64,000 bases of DNA from Colwellia psychrerythraea. GTDB lineage: Bacteria; Pseudomonadota; Gammaproteobacteria; Enterobacterales; Alteromonadaceae. The stretch is taken from contig NZ_JQEC01000075.1 of assembly GCF_000764185.1 (NCBI RefSeq), positions 84,697-148,696 on the forward strand. Reading direction: 5' to 3'. The position numbers and the translations under genes were made by a program. This document shows positions 53,087 to 61,921 of the stretch, in pieces; position 1 is the stretch's first letter; every line of letters starts with the position of its first letter. The notes below the pieces were generated by a model, which had not been told where the DNA came from, did no database searches, and was given only the letters and a program-made list of their open reading frames with translations.

Positions 53087-53102
53087 AGCAAAGAACGTTC
53101 CA
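53087..53102 (-). promoter_or_regulatory. Sigma-54 promoter of the LruC-lipoprotein unit
   Basis: The minus strand reads TGGAACG-TTCT-TTGCT, one mismatch from TGGCACG-N4-TTGCW. The predicted start is about 25 nt ahead of the ATG. Confidence 0.78.
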
Positions 53103-53161
53103 CTTTTATTGTTACTACGTATCAATAGGTTAGGGGGGATTGGCGTGAGGGGGCTAGCGGA

Positions 53162-53176
53162 TTTGCAAAATGCAAA
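53162..53176. promoter_or_regulatory. Candidate enhancer-binding site upstream of the LruC gene
   Basis: TTTGC-AAAAT-GCAAA is a full match to the palindrome pattern, centred about 92 nt upstream of the predicted start. Confidence 0.6.
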
Positions 53177-53305
53177 GCACAAAGCACTTTAATAGGAAGG
53201 TAGGGCTAATTTAATTTATGGCAGTATATATAGAATGGCAACTATTTTATCTTTAACTGATGCACCTGTTACAACCAAACGAGCATCAGCTAGCATAAAT
53301 TATGA

Positions 53306-54760
53306 TTACCAATCGAGTTTCTTTCTGTATATGGTCGAAGGACTAACTTCTAACATGGCTGCAGCCTTAGGGATATTGCCCTGACAATGTAAGATTGCCG
53401 CTTCAATCGCCTCTTTTTCTACTAGCCAAAGAGGCTGGATTTCGCTGCTATTTTTTATAGTACTATTCATTGTATTGTTATGAGAATTAATCTTTTCCAC
53501 AACTGGTTGGACTGACAGCGCGGATGTAGGTTGAATCGCCGCATAGTTTCTCACTGTAGTTGATAATGATTTTATGATCATTTCCGAAGTTATTTGCTCA
53601 CCGCTATTTAATATGACCAAACCATGAATTACATTTTCTAATTGACGAATATTACCGGGCCAGTCATAAGCACAAATTATCTGAATGGCATTACGAGAGA
53701 ACTTTCTAAAATGTTTTTTCTCGACTCTGCTGTATTTTTTTAAAAAGAAACTGGCAAGATGCACAAGATCGCCACCTCGTTCCCTTAACGGCGGCAAAGC
53801 CATGGTAATAACATTAAGTCGGTAATATAAATCTTCCCTGAACTCTCCTTCTATAACAGCGGTGCTAATAGAATTTGAGGAGGCTGAAATAATTTGCGCA
53901 TGAAATTTCAAGACCTCATTGGTGCCCAATGGTGAGAATTCTCGTTCTTGTACTACGCGTAAAAGTTTAGCTTGTAAAGGTTTAGATAAGGTTGTGATCT
54001 CATCTAAAAACAAGCTGCCTTGCTTAGCAGCAGAAAATAAACCCTCTTGACTTGAAACTGCGCCGGTAAAGGCGCCTTTTTTGTGACCAAATAATTGCGA
54101 TTCAATTAAGTTTTCTGTGAAGTTGGCGCAATTTACAGCGATAAAGGGCTGATCTTTATGGTAACTTTCCGAGTGACAAGCTTTAGCTACTAACTCTTTA
54201 CCTGTACCTGTTTCTCCAGTAATAAAAATGGGTGCATTGGTACTAGAAGCGTGTCTGATACTATCAAAAAGCTCATGCATGGTTTCATCTTCAGCGACAA
54301 TACCGTGAAAGTTAATTAGCCCTGTTAACGGTGTATTGTCTTCATCACTTGGAATAACAGTCACATTCACTTTTCTGCTAAGTGCTTTATCGACGACAAA
54401 CTTTAGCTCTTTATTAACCCAAGGTTTGCAAATGTACTTTTCTACTACGCCAGAGCTAAAAGCCGCAGACACAAGATCAAAATCTTGATAGGCAGACAAA
54501 ATGATCCGTTGAGATTTAGGCCAGCGTTGCTTTATTTTTTCTAATAATTCACAACCATTCATGTCTGGCATATGTTGGTCAGAAATAACCACATCAGGCT
54601 GGTTGGTTTGGCAATATTCAAGCGCAGCAATAGGTGATTGAAAATCAACAATGTTGGCTTCAATATTATGCAAAGCTCTTTTTAATGCTTGCAATATATT
54701 GCCATCATCATCAACGAGTAATAAAGTCGGTAGAGGCGAAGCGCTATTGTTATTATCCAT
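53306..54760 (-). CDS. Sigma-54-dependent response regulator (NtrC family)
   Basis: This 484-residue enhancer-binding protein has a receiver domain (LLLVDDDGNI; phosphoacceptor Asp61 in VVISDQHMPDMNG; YICKPW) and an AAA+ domain with Walker A (GETGTGKELVA) and the sigma-54-contacting motif FGHKKGAFTGAVSS. It has LFLDEITTL, and a C-terminal Fis-type helix-turn-helix (AAILHCQGNIPKAAAMLEVSPSTIYRK). The ATG at 54760 is used, since an upstream TTG start in frame has no ribosome site. It is the only sigma-54 activator in the window, at the edge of the polysaccharide locus, so it is the natural candidate to bind the TTTGC-N5-GCAAA sites. A degenerate copy of the site lies in its own control region. 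Confidence 0.95.
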   Translation of the reverse strand: MDNNNSASPLPTLLLVDDDGNILQALKRALHNIEANIVDFQSPIAALEYCQTNQPDVVISDQHMPDMNGCELLEKIKQRWPKSQRIILSAYQDFDLVSAAFSSGVVEKYICKPWVNKELKFVVDKALSRKVNVTVIPSDEDNTPLTGLINFHGIVAEDETMHELFDSIRHASSTNAPIFITGETGTGKELVAKACHSESYHKDQPFIAVNCANFTENLIESQLFGHKKGAFTGAVSSQEGLFSAAKQGSLFLDEITTLSKPLQAKLLRVVQEREFSPLGTNEVLKFHAQIISASSNSISTAVIEGEFREDLYYRLNVITMALPPLRERGGDLVHLASFFLKKYSRVEKKHFRKFSRNAIQIICAYDWPGNIRQLENVIHGLVILNSGEQITSEMIIKSLSTTVRNYAAIQPTSALSVQPVVEKINSHNNTMNSTIKNSSEIQPLWLVEKEAIEAAILHCQGNIPKAAAMLEVSPSTIYRKKLDW

Positions 54761-54826
54761 AATAAATGCCAAATTGAGAATGCTTACCTTTAATGATAGA
54801 AGATAATTGCAATTTAATAATAGTTA

Positions 54827-54841
54827 TTTGCACTTTGCGTC
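54827..54841. promoter_or_regulatory. Degenerate enhancer-like site between divergent regulators
   Basis: TTTGC-ACTTT-GCGTC resembles TTTGC-N5-GCAAA in its left half only. It lies between the sigma-54 activator gene and the divergent HD-GYP-like gene. It may mark autoregulation, but the evidence is weak and no sigma-54 promoter is seen for either gene. Confidence 0.3.
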
Positions 54842-54936
54842 TTCATATACAAATAATCAGCTATAATTTACGGTAATAATTGTACAATTAGTTTTATATA
54901 ACACTTAATTGATGGTCGATAACCAAGGGATAATAA

Positions 54937-56223
54937 ATGGATAAACCTTCATTACTAATACTTGATGATGAAAAGGAAGTACTTAACGCATTAAACCGTG
55001 TGTTACGTAAACATTTTCAATTGTATTTATTTTCAGATGCTAATGAAGCCATAGGCTTTTACCGAGATAACCCGAATATTCCACTCATTCTGACAGATAT
55101 GAGAATGCCGGTTATGGACGGGGCTACCTTTTTGGGTAAAATTATTGAAATTAATGGCCAGTGTAAACGGTTTTTGTTAACCGGCCATGCCGATATTAAT
55201 TTAACCGTGACAGCCGTTAACGAAGGGAAAATATCTCACTATTTTTCAAAACCATGGGATAACGAGGAGTTAATTGCAGAGCTGAAAAATGCTTATGAAC
55301 TATTTATCAATGAAAGAAAAACTAAGCAATTATTAAAAGTTAATTTAGCTAAAAATGCTGAACTATCACTTATTAATAGCTCACTTGAATTAGAAACCAA
55401 TAAAACTCAACAAAAATTACAGCTGATCTCTACCCGTGAAGCGAATAGCTTTGGTCGACTTAAAAAAACTTTTTCAACTTTCATCGATATTTATGCAGAA
55501 ACAATTTGTTTACATACACAAGATGTTACTCGCCACAACTTTCGTGTTGCTGCTCATGCTCGGCTAATTGCAGAAAAACAAGGTTGCAATAAACTCACCA
55601 TTTTTCAGATCTATATTGCTGGTTTATTATATGAAACCGGAAAGTTAGCACTTGAACAATGTTTACTGAATAAGTCTGTTGAAACTATGTCGCAACAGGA
55701 AAAAAATCTCTACGGTGTTTTTTATCAGAAAAGTTATGAGCTACTCAATAAAGTTGATGAGCTTTCCTTTGTTGCCGAAATAATAAAGAACATCCCCGCC
55801 AGCTATAATGGTAATACTGCTCCTGAGCATTTAGCCGCAGAAGAAATCCCATTAGGCTCGCGCATTATTGCTATCGTTTCTATGTATGATAATTTAGTCA
55901 ATGGCCGTCAAACACAGCTTAAAACGCCTACTGTAGAAGCCAAGCACCGTATTAAAGAATTAGCTAAGACTATGTTTGACCCTAGTTTGGTTAATCAATA
56001 CTTAACCGTCTTAGCAGAGCAGCCAAGTTCAAAGGAAGGTAAAGTAGACTATTTGTTAAATAGCAGTGATTTACGAGAAGGTATGACCTTAACTAGAGAT
56101 ATTGTTAATACCGATAAAAACCCAATGTTGACTAAAGGCACGGAAGTTGAGCAACATCATATTGATAAACTTATCAAAATAGAAAAAGACCAAGGTGAGT
56201 TTTTTCTTATTTATGCGTGTTAA
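54937..56223 (+). CDS. Receiver plus degenerate HD-GYP protein (RpfG-like)
   Basis: This 428-residue protein has a receiver domain (LLILDDEKEV; Asp54 in LILTDMRMPVMDG; SKPW), a helical linker, and an HD-GYP-like domain at about 195-345. The catalytic signature is lost: where HD-GYP phosphodiesterases have LLHDIGK, this protein has LLYETGK (about 231-236). In place of HHE-x-DG-x-GYP it has IPASYNGNTAP. It is therefore unlikely to cleave cyclic di-GMP, although it could bind it or act through protein contacts. A conserved C-terminal extension follows (DLREGMTLTRDIV). It is divergent from the sigma-54 response regulator and may share its kinase or control. Confidence 0.88.
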   Translation: MDKPSLLILDDEKEVLNALNRVLRKHFQLYLFSDANEAIGFYRDNPNIPLILTDMRMPVMDGATFLGKIIEINGQCKRFLLTGHADINLTVTAVNEGKISHYFSKPWDNEELIAELKNAYELFINERKTKQLLKVNLAKNAELSLINSSLELETNKTQQKLQLISTREANSFGRLKKTFSTFIDIYAETICLHTQDVTRHNFRVAAHARLIAEKQGCNKLTIFQIYIAGLLYETGKLALEQCLLNKSVETMSQQEKNLYGVFYQKSYELLNKVDELSFVAEIIKNIPASYNGNTAPEHLAAEEIPLGSRIIAIVSMYDNLVNGRQTQLKTPTVEAKHRIKELAKTMFDPSLVNQYLTVLAEQPSSKEGKVDYLLNSSDLREGMTLTRDIVNTDKNPMLTKGTEVEQHHIDKLIKIEKDQGEFFLIYAC

Positions 56224-56388
56224 TTTCCTCTGTAACTAGGCGCTAAATCACAATGATAAACTTAAACCTTAAGGACTAATTGAGAACGAAATACATCCAT
56301 TGGCAGGATTATGTTTATCACTTCAATAAAGCACTGAGTATATTAAGCAATATACTCTTATGTAACGCTATTCTCCCCCGTAAACACT

Positions 56389-56397
56389 TGCTATAAT
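56389..56397 (+). promoter_or_regulatory. Extended -10 promoter ahead of glnS
   Basis: TGCTATAAT is a perfect extended -10 element about 100 nt before the glnS start. The -35 region is weak, as often with extended -10 promoters. Confidence 0.55.
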
Positions 56398-56498
56398 GGC
56401 AAAATCTTTGTGCGTAAATGCACTTTATACCAAGCTTGTAGCAAGCGGACCAATCAATTAATCCGCTTGTCTTAGGTTCTTTTCAGAGGTTTATTTTC

Positions 56499-58169
56499 AT
56501 GTCGGATACCGAAAACCGCCCAACAAACTTTATTCGTAATATCATTGATGCTGATTTAGATAGTGGTAAACATACCAGTGTGCAAACACGTTTTCCACCA
56601 GAGCCAAACGGTTTTTTACATATTGGCCACGCCAAAGCTATTTGTTTGAATTTTGGCATTGCCCAAGATTATAACGGCAAATGTAATTTACGTTTTGATG
56701 ATACCAACCCTGAAAAAGAAGACATTGACTACGTTCATGCCATTCAAAAAGATGTGAAGTGGTTAGGTTTTGAGTGGGCAGGCGAGATTAATTATTCGTC
56801 TAATTACTTTGAGCAATTACATGGTTTTGCGGTTGAGCTTATTGAAAAAGGTTTAGCGTATGTGTGTTTCTTAAATAGCGATGAAACCCGTGAATATCGT
56901 GGTACCTTGAATAAACCCGGTAAAAATAGCCCTTATCGCGAGACCTCAGTTGCAGAAAACTTAGCCTTATTTGCCAAAATGAAAAATGGTGAGTTTGAAG
57001 AAGGCATTTGTTCATTGCGTGCCAAAATAGACATGAGCTCAAGCTTTATGTGTATGCGTGATCCTATTATTTACCGCGTGCGTTTTGTTAATCATCACCA
57101 AACAGGGGATAAGTGGTGCATTTACCCAATGTATGACTTTACTCATTGTTTATCTGATGCACTTGAAGGCATCACTCATTCTATTTGTACCTTAGAGTTT
57201 CAAGATAACCGACGTTTATACGACTGGGTTATTGAAAATGTATCAGTACCTTCTACGCCACATCAATATGAGTTTTCACGTTTAAACCTTGAATATACTT
57301 TGATGAGTAAGCGTTTATTAAATTCATTAGTTGATGAACATTTAGTTGAAAGTTGGGATGACCCTCGTATGCCAACGATTGCCGCTTTTCGTCGTCGAGG
57401 TTATACGCCGGCATCAATGCGAGAGTTTGCCAAGCGCATCGGTGTAACTAAAATGGAAAACACCATTGAAATGAGCGTTTTGGAAGCTTGTATTCGTGAA
57501 GATTTAAATGATAATGCGCCACGTGCTATGGCTGTTTTAGATCCTATTAAATTAGTGATTGAAAACTACCCGGAAGATAAAAGTGAAGAGCTTATTGTTA
57601 AAAATCATCCAAGTGATGACGAGAAAGGTACAAGAATAGTGCCATTTTCTAAAGAACTTTATATCGAAGCTGAAGATTTTAGAGAGGAAGCAAACAAGAA
57701 GTACAAACGTTTGGTTATAGATAAAGCAGTACGTTTACGTGGCGCATATGTTGTTACGGCAACACGTTGCGATAAAGATGACCAGGGTAATGTTACCACT
57801 GTTTACTGTAACTACAATGAAGATACCTTGGGTAAAAACCCAACGGATGGTACTAAACCTAAAGGGGTTATTCATTGGGTTGACGCCGATAAGTCACTGA
57901 ATGCTACAGTGCGCTTATATGATAGGCTATTTACTGTACCTAATCCTGCGGCAGAAGATGATTATAAGTCAGTTATCAATCCTGAGTCGTTAGTCACGAT
58001 TACTGGCGCTAAAGTTGAGCCGTCATTAGCCGATGCCAAAGCTGAAAGTGCTTACCAGTTTGAGCGTCAAGGTTATTTCTGTTTGGATAATGATATTAAA
58101 GTGCCTGGTGAATTAGTGTTTAACCGCACCGTAGGTTTACGAGATACTTGGGCTAAAATCAGTAAGTAG
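56499..58169 (+). CDS. glnS: Glutaminyl-tRNA synthetase
   Basis: This class I aminoacyl-tRNA synthetase charges tRNA-Gln. The 556-residue protein (E. coli 554) has the HIGH motif in PPEPNGFLHIGHAKA (41-44), the KMSKS-equivalent LMSKRLL, and the long C-terminal anticodon-binding beta-barrel domains starting near KGTRIVPFSKELYIE. The N-terminus NFIRNIIDADL is the conserved GlnS beginning. A single gene with its own promoter and a terminator. Confidence 0.97.
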   Translation: MSDTENRPTNFIRNIIDADLDSGKHTSVQTRFPPEPNGFLHIGHAKAICLNFGIAQDYNGKCNLRFDDTNPEKEDIDYVHAIQKDVKWLGFEWAGEINYSSNYFEQLHGFAVELIEKGLAYVCFLNSDETREYRGTLNKPGKNSPYRETSVAENLALFAKMKNGEFEEGICSLRAKIDMSSSFMCMRDPIIYRVRFVNHHQTGDKWCIYPMYDFTHCLSDALEGITHSICTLEFQDNRRLYDWVIENVSVPSTPHQYEFSRLNLEYTLMSKRLLNSLVDEHLVESWDDPRMPTIAAFRRRGYTPASMREFAKRIGVTKMENTIEMSVLEACIREDLNDNAPRAMAVLDPIKLVIENYPEDKSEELIVKNHPSDDEKGTRIVPFSKELYIEAEDFREEANKKYKRLVIDKAVRLRGAYVVTATRCDKDDQGNVTTVYCNYNEDTLGKNPTDGTKPKGVIHWVDADKSLNATVRLYDRLFTVPNPAAEDDYKSVINPESLVTITGAKVEPSLADAKAESAYQFERQGYFCLDNDIKVPGELVFNRTVGLRDTWAKISK

Positions 58170-58213
58170 CCTAAAGAAAAGCAGTATCAAAAGCTGAACC
58201 TTTTGTGAATGAA

Positions 58214-58254
58214 GCCAGTAATAAGTTATCTACACTTACTACTGGCTTTTTTTT
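58214..58254 (+). terminator. Terminator after glnS
   Basis: GCCAGTAATAAGT and ACTTACTACTGGC pair with a short loop, followed by nine or more T. Confidence 0.85.
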
Positions 58255-58311
58255 TGTAAGATCTGTTAGTCTTATATAAAAATATAAACTTCATGAATTA
58301 GGGCATATTTG

Positions 58312-60459
58312 ATGAATAAACAGTTAGTTGCAATAGTAGTCGCAAGTTTTTTTATGCTACTTACCTTAGCAGGTTGTCAAGATGCGCCCTCAGAAGAGGA
58401 GGGTGCTAAAGCCGCTCTTAGCAAGGAAAGTAATCCTAACGGTAGTAAAGACAAGTTAAAACTTCCACTGAAAAAAGTTGTAGAAAAAAGAACTGCAGCC
58501 AGGACATGGTCTGAAATTAAAGAATCAGGCTATATCAATGCGGTAAAACTTGATTGGCAGTTAGAATCAGCTTTACCTCGAGCAGGCTCGACCAGTGCCT
58601 ATCACACTACGCTATTACAAGGCTTTGCCGATGAGCGAGGCTTAAAAATCAACTGGTTGAGAGTGAGTAACTTAGCCGACATGTTTGCCAAACTATCAAC
58701 TTTTGACGTTGACATTATCCCTAGGCACTTAACCATAACGGCTAATCGTTTAAATAAATTCAGTTTTTCCTATCCGTTATTGCGTGATAAGGAGGTTGTT
58801 ATTGCTAAAGCCGGTAAACATAGCTTTAACGAGTATGACGATAATAATATTTCCCTATCTGTTGGCTCCGCTTATATTGACAGTGTTAATAAGCAATTTC
58901 CCCATTGGCAAGTTAATATCGTTGAAAAGAAAGTTAGTTCACAAGAAGTGGCTGATAGTATTGCTGATGGCACTGTGGAATATGCAGTTATTGACGGCTT
59001 TGCTTTAGAAACCTTAAAACAATATCGTAATGATATTCAAAATGTATTTACTTTGCCTAAAGCCGTCAACCTCGCGTGGGCAGTGAATTTAGGTAATGAT
59101 AGTTTCTTACATGAACTGAATGAATTTATTTCAGTTCATCACGTGATGCAGGTCATAGAGCCAGAACGTACTATTGACTTTAAACAGTTAAGAAAAGATA
59201 AACTTCCCCTGCGCGTTATTACTCGAAACAGCCCTGAAACCTATTTTTTGTGGCGAGGTGAATTACTCGGCTTTGAATATGAATTGATGCGTAAGTTTGC
59301 GGATAATCACAAGGTAAAACTGGTTATTGTTGTGGCTGATAGTTATGAAGAAATGTTGGCCTTATTAGCCGCAGGTAAAGGCGATATAATTGCCGCTGGT
59401 TTGTCTAGAACCGATGCAAGAAAAGCACAAATAGCTAAAGAAAAATTAGTGACGAGTCTGCGTTATAACCGGGTAAAAGAGCAATTAGTCGCTCACCAAG
59501 ATAGCTTGCCTATCAATGAACTTTCTGATCTAAAAGGTCGTACCATTACCATCAGAAAGAGTAGTAGCTTTTGGACAACAGGACAAATGTTAGCGAAAGA
59601 TTATGGCGCAAATATTGTTCTCGCTAATGAAGATATAGCAACAGAAATTTTAATTGGTCAAGTTGCCGATAAAGAAATTGACTTAACCATTGCTGATAGT
59701 AATTTGATTGCCATTGAGAGTAGTTTTCGCTCACAAATAATAACGCCATTAACCTTTAAAGAAGATGTGCCTTATGCCTACTTAGTTAGGCAAGGTAATC
59801 CACAATTACTGGCTTATTTAAATGAATTTATTAGAAAGTACTATCGCGGTACTTTTTATAATGTGGTTAAGAATAAGTATTTCCATAATGAAAAGTTACA
59901 AGAGAGCCATAAAAAACACCGTTTAGTTTCAGGCTCTACGTTATCACCCTATGACGATATAGTGCGCACTTATGTTCAGCCTTATAATTTTGATTGGCGT
60001 TTGATCGTTTCACAAATGTATCAAGAGAGCCGGTTTGATCCCCTAGCCACTAACTCAACGGGTGCTTTTGGCTTAATGCAAATGTTACCCCGAACAGCAC
60101 GAGAGCTTGGTGTCGAAAATTTAAAAGATCCAGAACAGGCTATTGCTTCAGGTGTGCAATATTTAGACTGGACGCGAGATAGATTTTCTAAAGACTTACC
60201 TGTACAAGAGCAAATATTCTTTTCACTTGCCTCATACAATGCCGGATTTGGCCATGTAAAAGATGCACAACGTTTAGCAAGGCAGCTGGGGTTAAGAAGT
60301 GACAAATGGTTTAACAATGTTGAAAAGGCAATGTTATTACTGCAACGTCGTCAATATTATAAAAAAGCACGTTTTGGTTATGTACGGGGTCGAGAGCCGG
60401 TAAATTACGTACGTGATATTCATCAGCGTTATTTAAGCTATATTCGAATCACAGACTAG
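58312..60459 (+). CDS. mltF: Membrane-bound lytic transglycosylase F, two SBP domains
   Basis: This 715-residue lipoprotein (LAGC, Cys22) belongs to the MltF type, which cleaves the MurNAc-GlcNAc bond of peptidoglycan. After the lipobox come two solute-binding-protein type 3-like domains in series, about 60-285 and 300-525 (IKESGYINAVKLDWQ and LPLRVITRNSPETYFLWRG). E. coli MltF (518 residues) has only one. The C-terminal lytic transglycosylase domain (SQMYQESRFDPLATNSTG, AFGLMQMLPRTARELG, LASYNAGFGHV) holds the catalytic Glu in QES. The extra SBP domain would add a regulatory ligand site. The start ATG at 58312 gives a proper lipoprotein signal. An outer-membrane protein gene follows after 2 nt. 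Confidence 0.92.
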   Translation: MNKQLVAIVVASFFMLLTLAGCQDAPSEEEGAKAALSKESNPNGSKDKLKLPLKKVVEKRTAARTWSEIKESGYINAVKLDWQLESALPRAGSTSAYHTTLLQGFADERGLKINWLRVSNLADMFAKLSTFDVDIIPRHLTITANRLNKFSFSYPLLRDKEVVIAKAGKHSFNEYDDNNISLSVGSAYIDSVNKQFPHWQVNIVEKKVSSQEVADSIADGTVEYAVIDGFALETLKQYRNDIQNVFTLPKAVNLAWAVNLGNDSFLHELNEFISVHHVMQVIEPERTIDFKQLRKDKLPLRVITRNSPETYFLWRGELLGFEYELMRKFADNHKVKLVIVVADSYEEMLALLAAGKGDIIAAGLSRTDARKAQIAKEKLVTSLRYNRVKEQLVAHQDSLPINELSDLKGRTITIRKSSSFWTTGQMLAKDYGANIVLANEDIATEILIGQVADKEIDLTIADSNLIAIESSFRSQIITPLTFKEDVPYAYLVRQGNPQLLAYLNEFIRKYYRGTFYNVVKNKYFHNEKLQESHKKHRLVSGSTLSPYDDIVRTYVQPYNFDWRLIVSQMYQESRFDPLATNSTGAFGLMQMLPRTARELGVENLKDPEQAIASGVQYLDWTRDRFSKDLPVQEQIFFSLASYNAGFGHVKDAQRLARQLGLRSDKWFNNVEKAMLLLQRRQYYKKARFGYVRGREPVNYVRDIHQRYLSYIRITD

Positions 60460-60461
60460 AA

Positions 60462-61313
60462 ATGGCCATTGTAAATATGTTTATCAAATACAGTTTTTTC
60501 ATACTGTTATTATTTGCTATACAAAGCTTAGTGGTTGTCAAAGCACAAGAGATAGAGCCAGTGCACTATGCCTATGCTAATTACTTAGGTAGTGGTATCT
60601 ATCGAACCACAGGGCAACATGCGAGCTTGATCAGTATGCCTTTTTCGTATGAAATTGGTCAGAAAGGTAAAACTACTTATGGATTACGTTTACCCGTTTC
60701 GGTTGGATTTTTTGATTTTGGTTTAGCAGACTTGCCCGATCTTGAATTCCCTGATGAGGTTGGCACAGTCACCTTCACCCCTGGTTTGGCTTTTAATTAT
60801 CAATACAATCAAGACTGGCAAATACAGAGTTATATTGACCTAGGCTATGGCCGAAATCTCACCACAGATAAAGGGGTTAGTGTTTTCTCTAGCGGGGTGT
60901 CTGCACTTTTTGAGTTTGATATAAAAAATTATGACTCCATTTGGGCAAATAGAATTTATTATGCCAGTTATGATGGTAACGGTTATGAGGCTCAGGATTC
61001 TTATGCTGCGCTGCAAATAGGCATAGACTCTGGGTTGCCACTACAATACCAGGTATTCGGTTATCAGTTTCAGCCGAGAGTTTTTGCCACGGCTTTTTGG
61101 TACTTTAGTGAAGTTGATTTTTTAACTGCACGCACACAAAGTTTTGATGAAGAAAGAAATGTCACGCTAACCAATAGCTTGGAGTTTGGTTTCACTTTGA
61201 AGTTCGCTAAAACTATAGGCTATTCTTGGGCGGGAATTGAAAGGCTAGGGTTAAGTTATCGTTATAGTAAAAACTTTAGTGCTTTTCGTCTGTTGTTTAG
61301 TTTTCCAATTTAA
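60462..61313 (+). CDS. Outer-membrane beta-barrel-like protein
   Basis: This 283-residue exported protein has an N-terminal signal sequence (FILLLFAIQSLVVVKA) and alternating hydrophobic strands, ending with RLLFSFPI, an aromatic-containing last strand typical of outer-membrane barrels. I cannot name its family. It is 2 nt after mltF, so translation is probably coupled; a second in-frame ATG five codons in is an alternative start. The likely location is the outer membrane. Confidence 0.75.
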   Translation: MAIVNMFIKYSFFILLLFAIQSLVVVKAQEIEPVHYAYANYLGSGIYRTTGQHASLISMPFSYEIGQKGKTTYGLRLPVSVGFFDFGLADLPDLEFPDEVGTVTFTPGLAFNYQYNQDWQIQSYIDLGYGRNLTTDKGVSVFSSGVSALFEFDIKNYDSIWANRIYYASYDGNGYEAQDSYAALQIGIDSGLPLQYQVFGYQFQPRVFATAFWYFSEVDFLTARTQSFDEERNVTLTNSLEFGFTLKFAKTIGYSWAGIERLGLSYRYSKNFSAFRLLFSFPI

Positions 61314-61423
61314 AAGTGACCACAAGGAAAGCGCTAAGGTTTGCTTTAATATTTGTAAGTATATTTATAACGGTATTTATAACTAACAAAGAGACATGAT
61401 GCCCCTTTGTTAGTTTTTACTAG

Positions 61424-61921
61424 TTAAATACGTAGTGCTTTATCTCCACGGGCCATACCAACACAACCTGAACGAGCTGTTTCAATAATTTCAGTCTCAT
61501 TTTGTAAGGCATCAATAAAAGCATTGAGCTTTTCTGCATTACCGGTAAGTTGCACCGTATAAACTTGTTTGCCAATATCAATGATATTACCGCGAAATAT
61601 TTCCGTTATCCGTGTTACTTCAGTGCGAGTTTTATCATTCATAGCACCGACTTTTACCAATAGTAATTCACGTTCGATATGTTTTCTATCAGTAATGTCT
61701 GTGATTTTAATGACATCAATAAGCTTATTTACTTGTTTAACAATTTGCTCTAACACCTTGTCATCACCTTTAGTGGCAATGGTCATACGGGATAAACTAT
61801 TATCATCAGTTGGCGCAACGGTTAAGCTTTCAATATTAAAAGCGCGTTGAGAAAATAAACCAACGATACGTGATAATGATCCCGGTTCGTTTTCCATTAA
61901 AATAGCTAAAATTCTACGCAT
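61424..61921 (-). CDS. ilvH: Acetolactate synthase small subunit
   Basis: This 165-residue regulatory subunit has the N-terminal ACT domain (RRILAILMENEPGSLSRIVGLFSQR) that binds valine for feedback inhibition, and the conserved C-terminal part (ELLLVKVGA, YTVQLTGNAEKLNAF). Length matches E. coli IlvH (163). Its start overlaps the end of ilvI by one base in TAATG, so it is translationally coupled. Confidence 0.96.
   Translation of the reverse strand: MRRILAILMENEPGSLSRIVGLFSQRAFNIESLTVAPTDDNSLSRMTIATKGDDKVLEQIVKQVNKLIDVIKITDITDRKHIERELLLVKVGAMNDKTRTEVTRITEIFRGNIIDIGKQVYTVQLTGNAEKLNAFIDALQNETEIIETARSGCVGMARGDKALRI

Noticed and set aside
26286..54760. Exosortase/PEP-CTERM system, because an NtrC-type regulator and exopolysaccharide genes often go with it
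   Set aside because: No exosortase gene and no PEP-CTERM tail is visible in the window.
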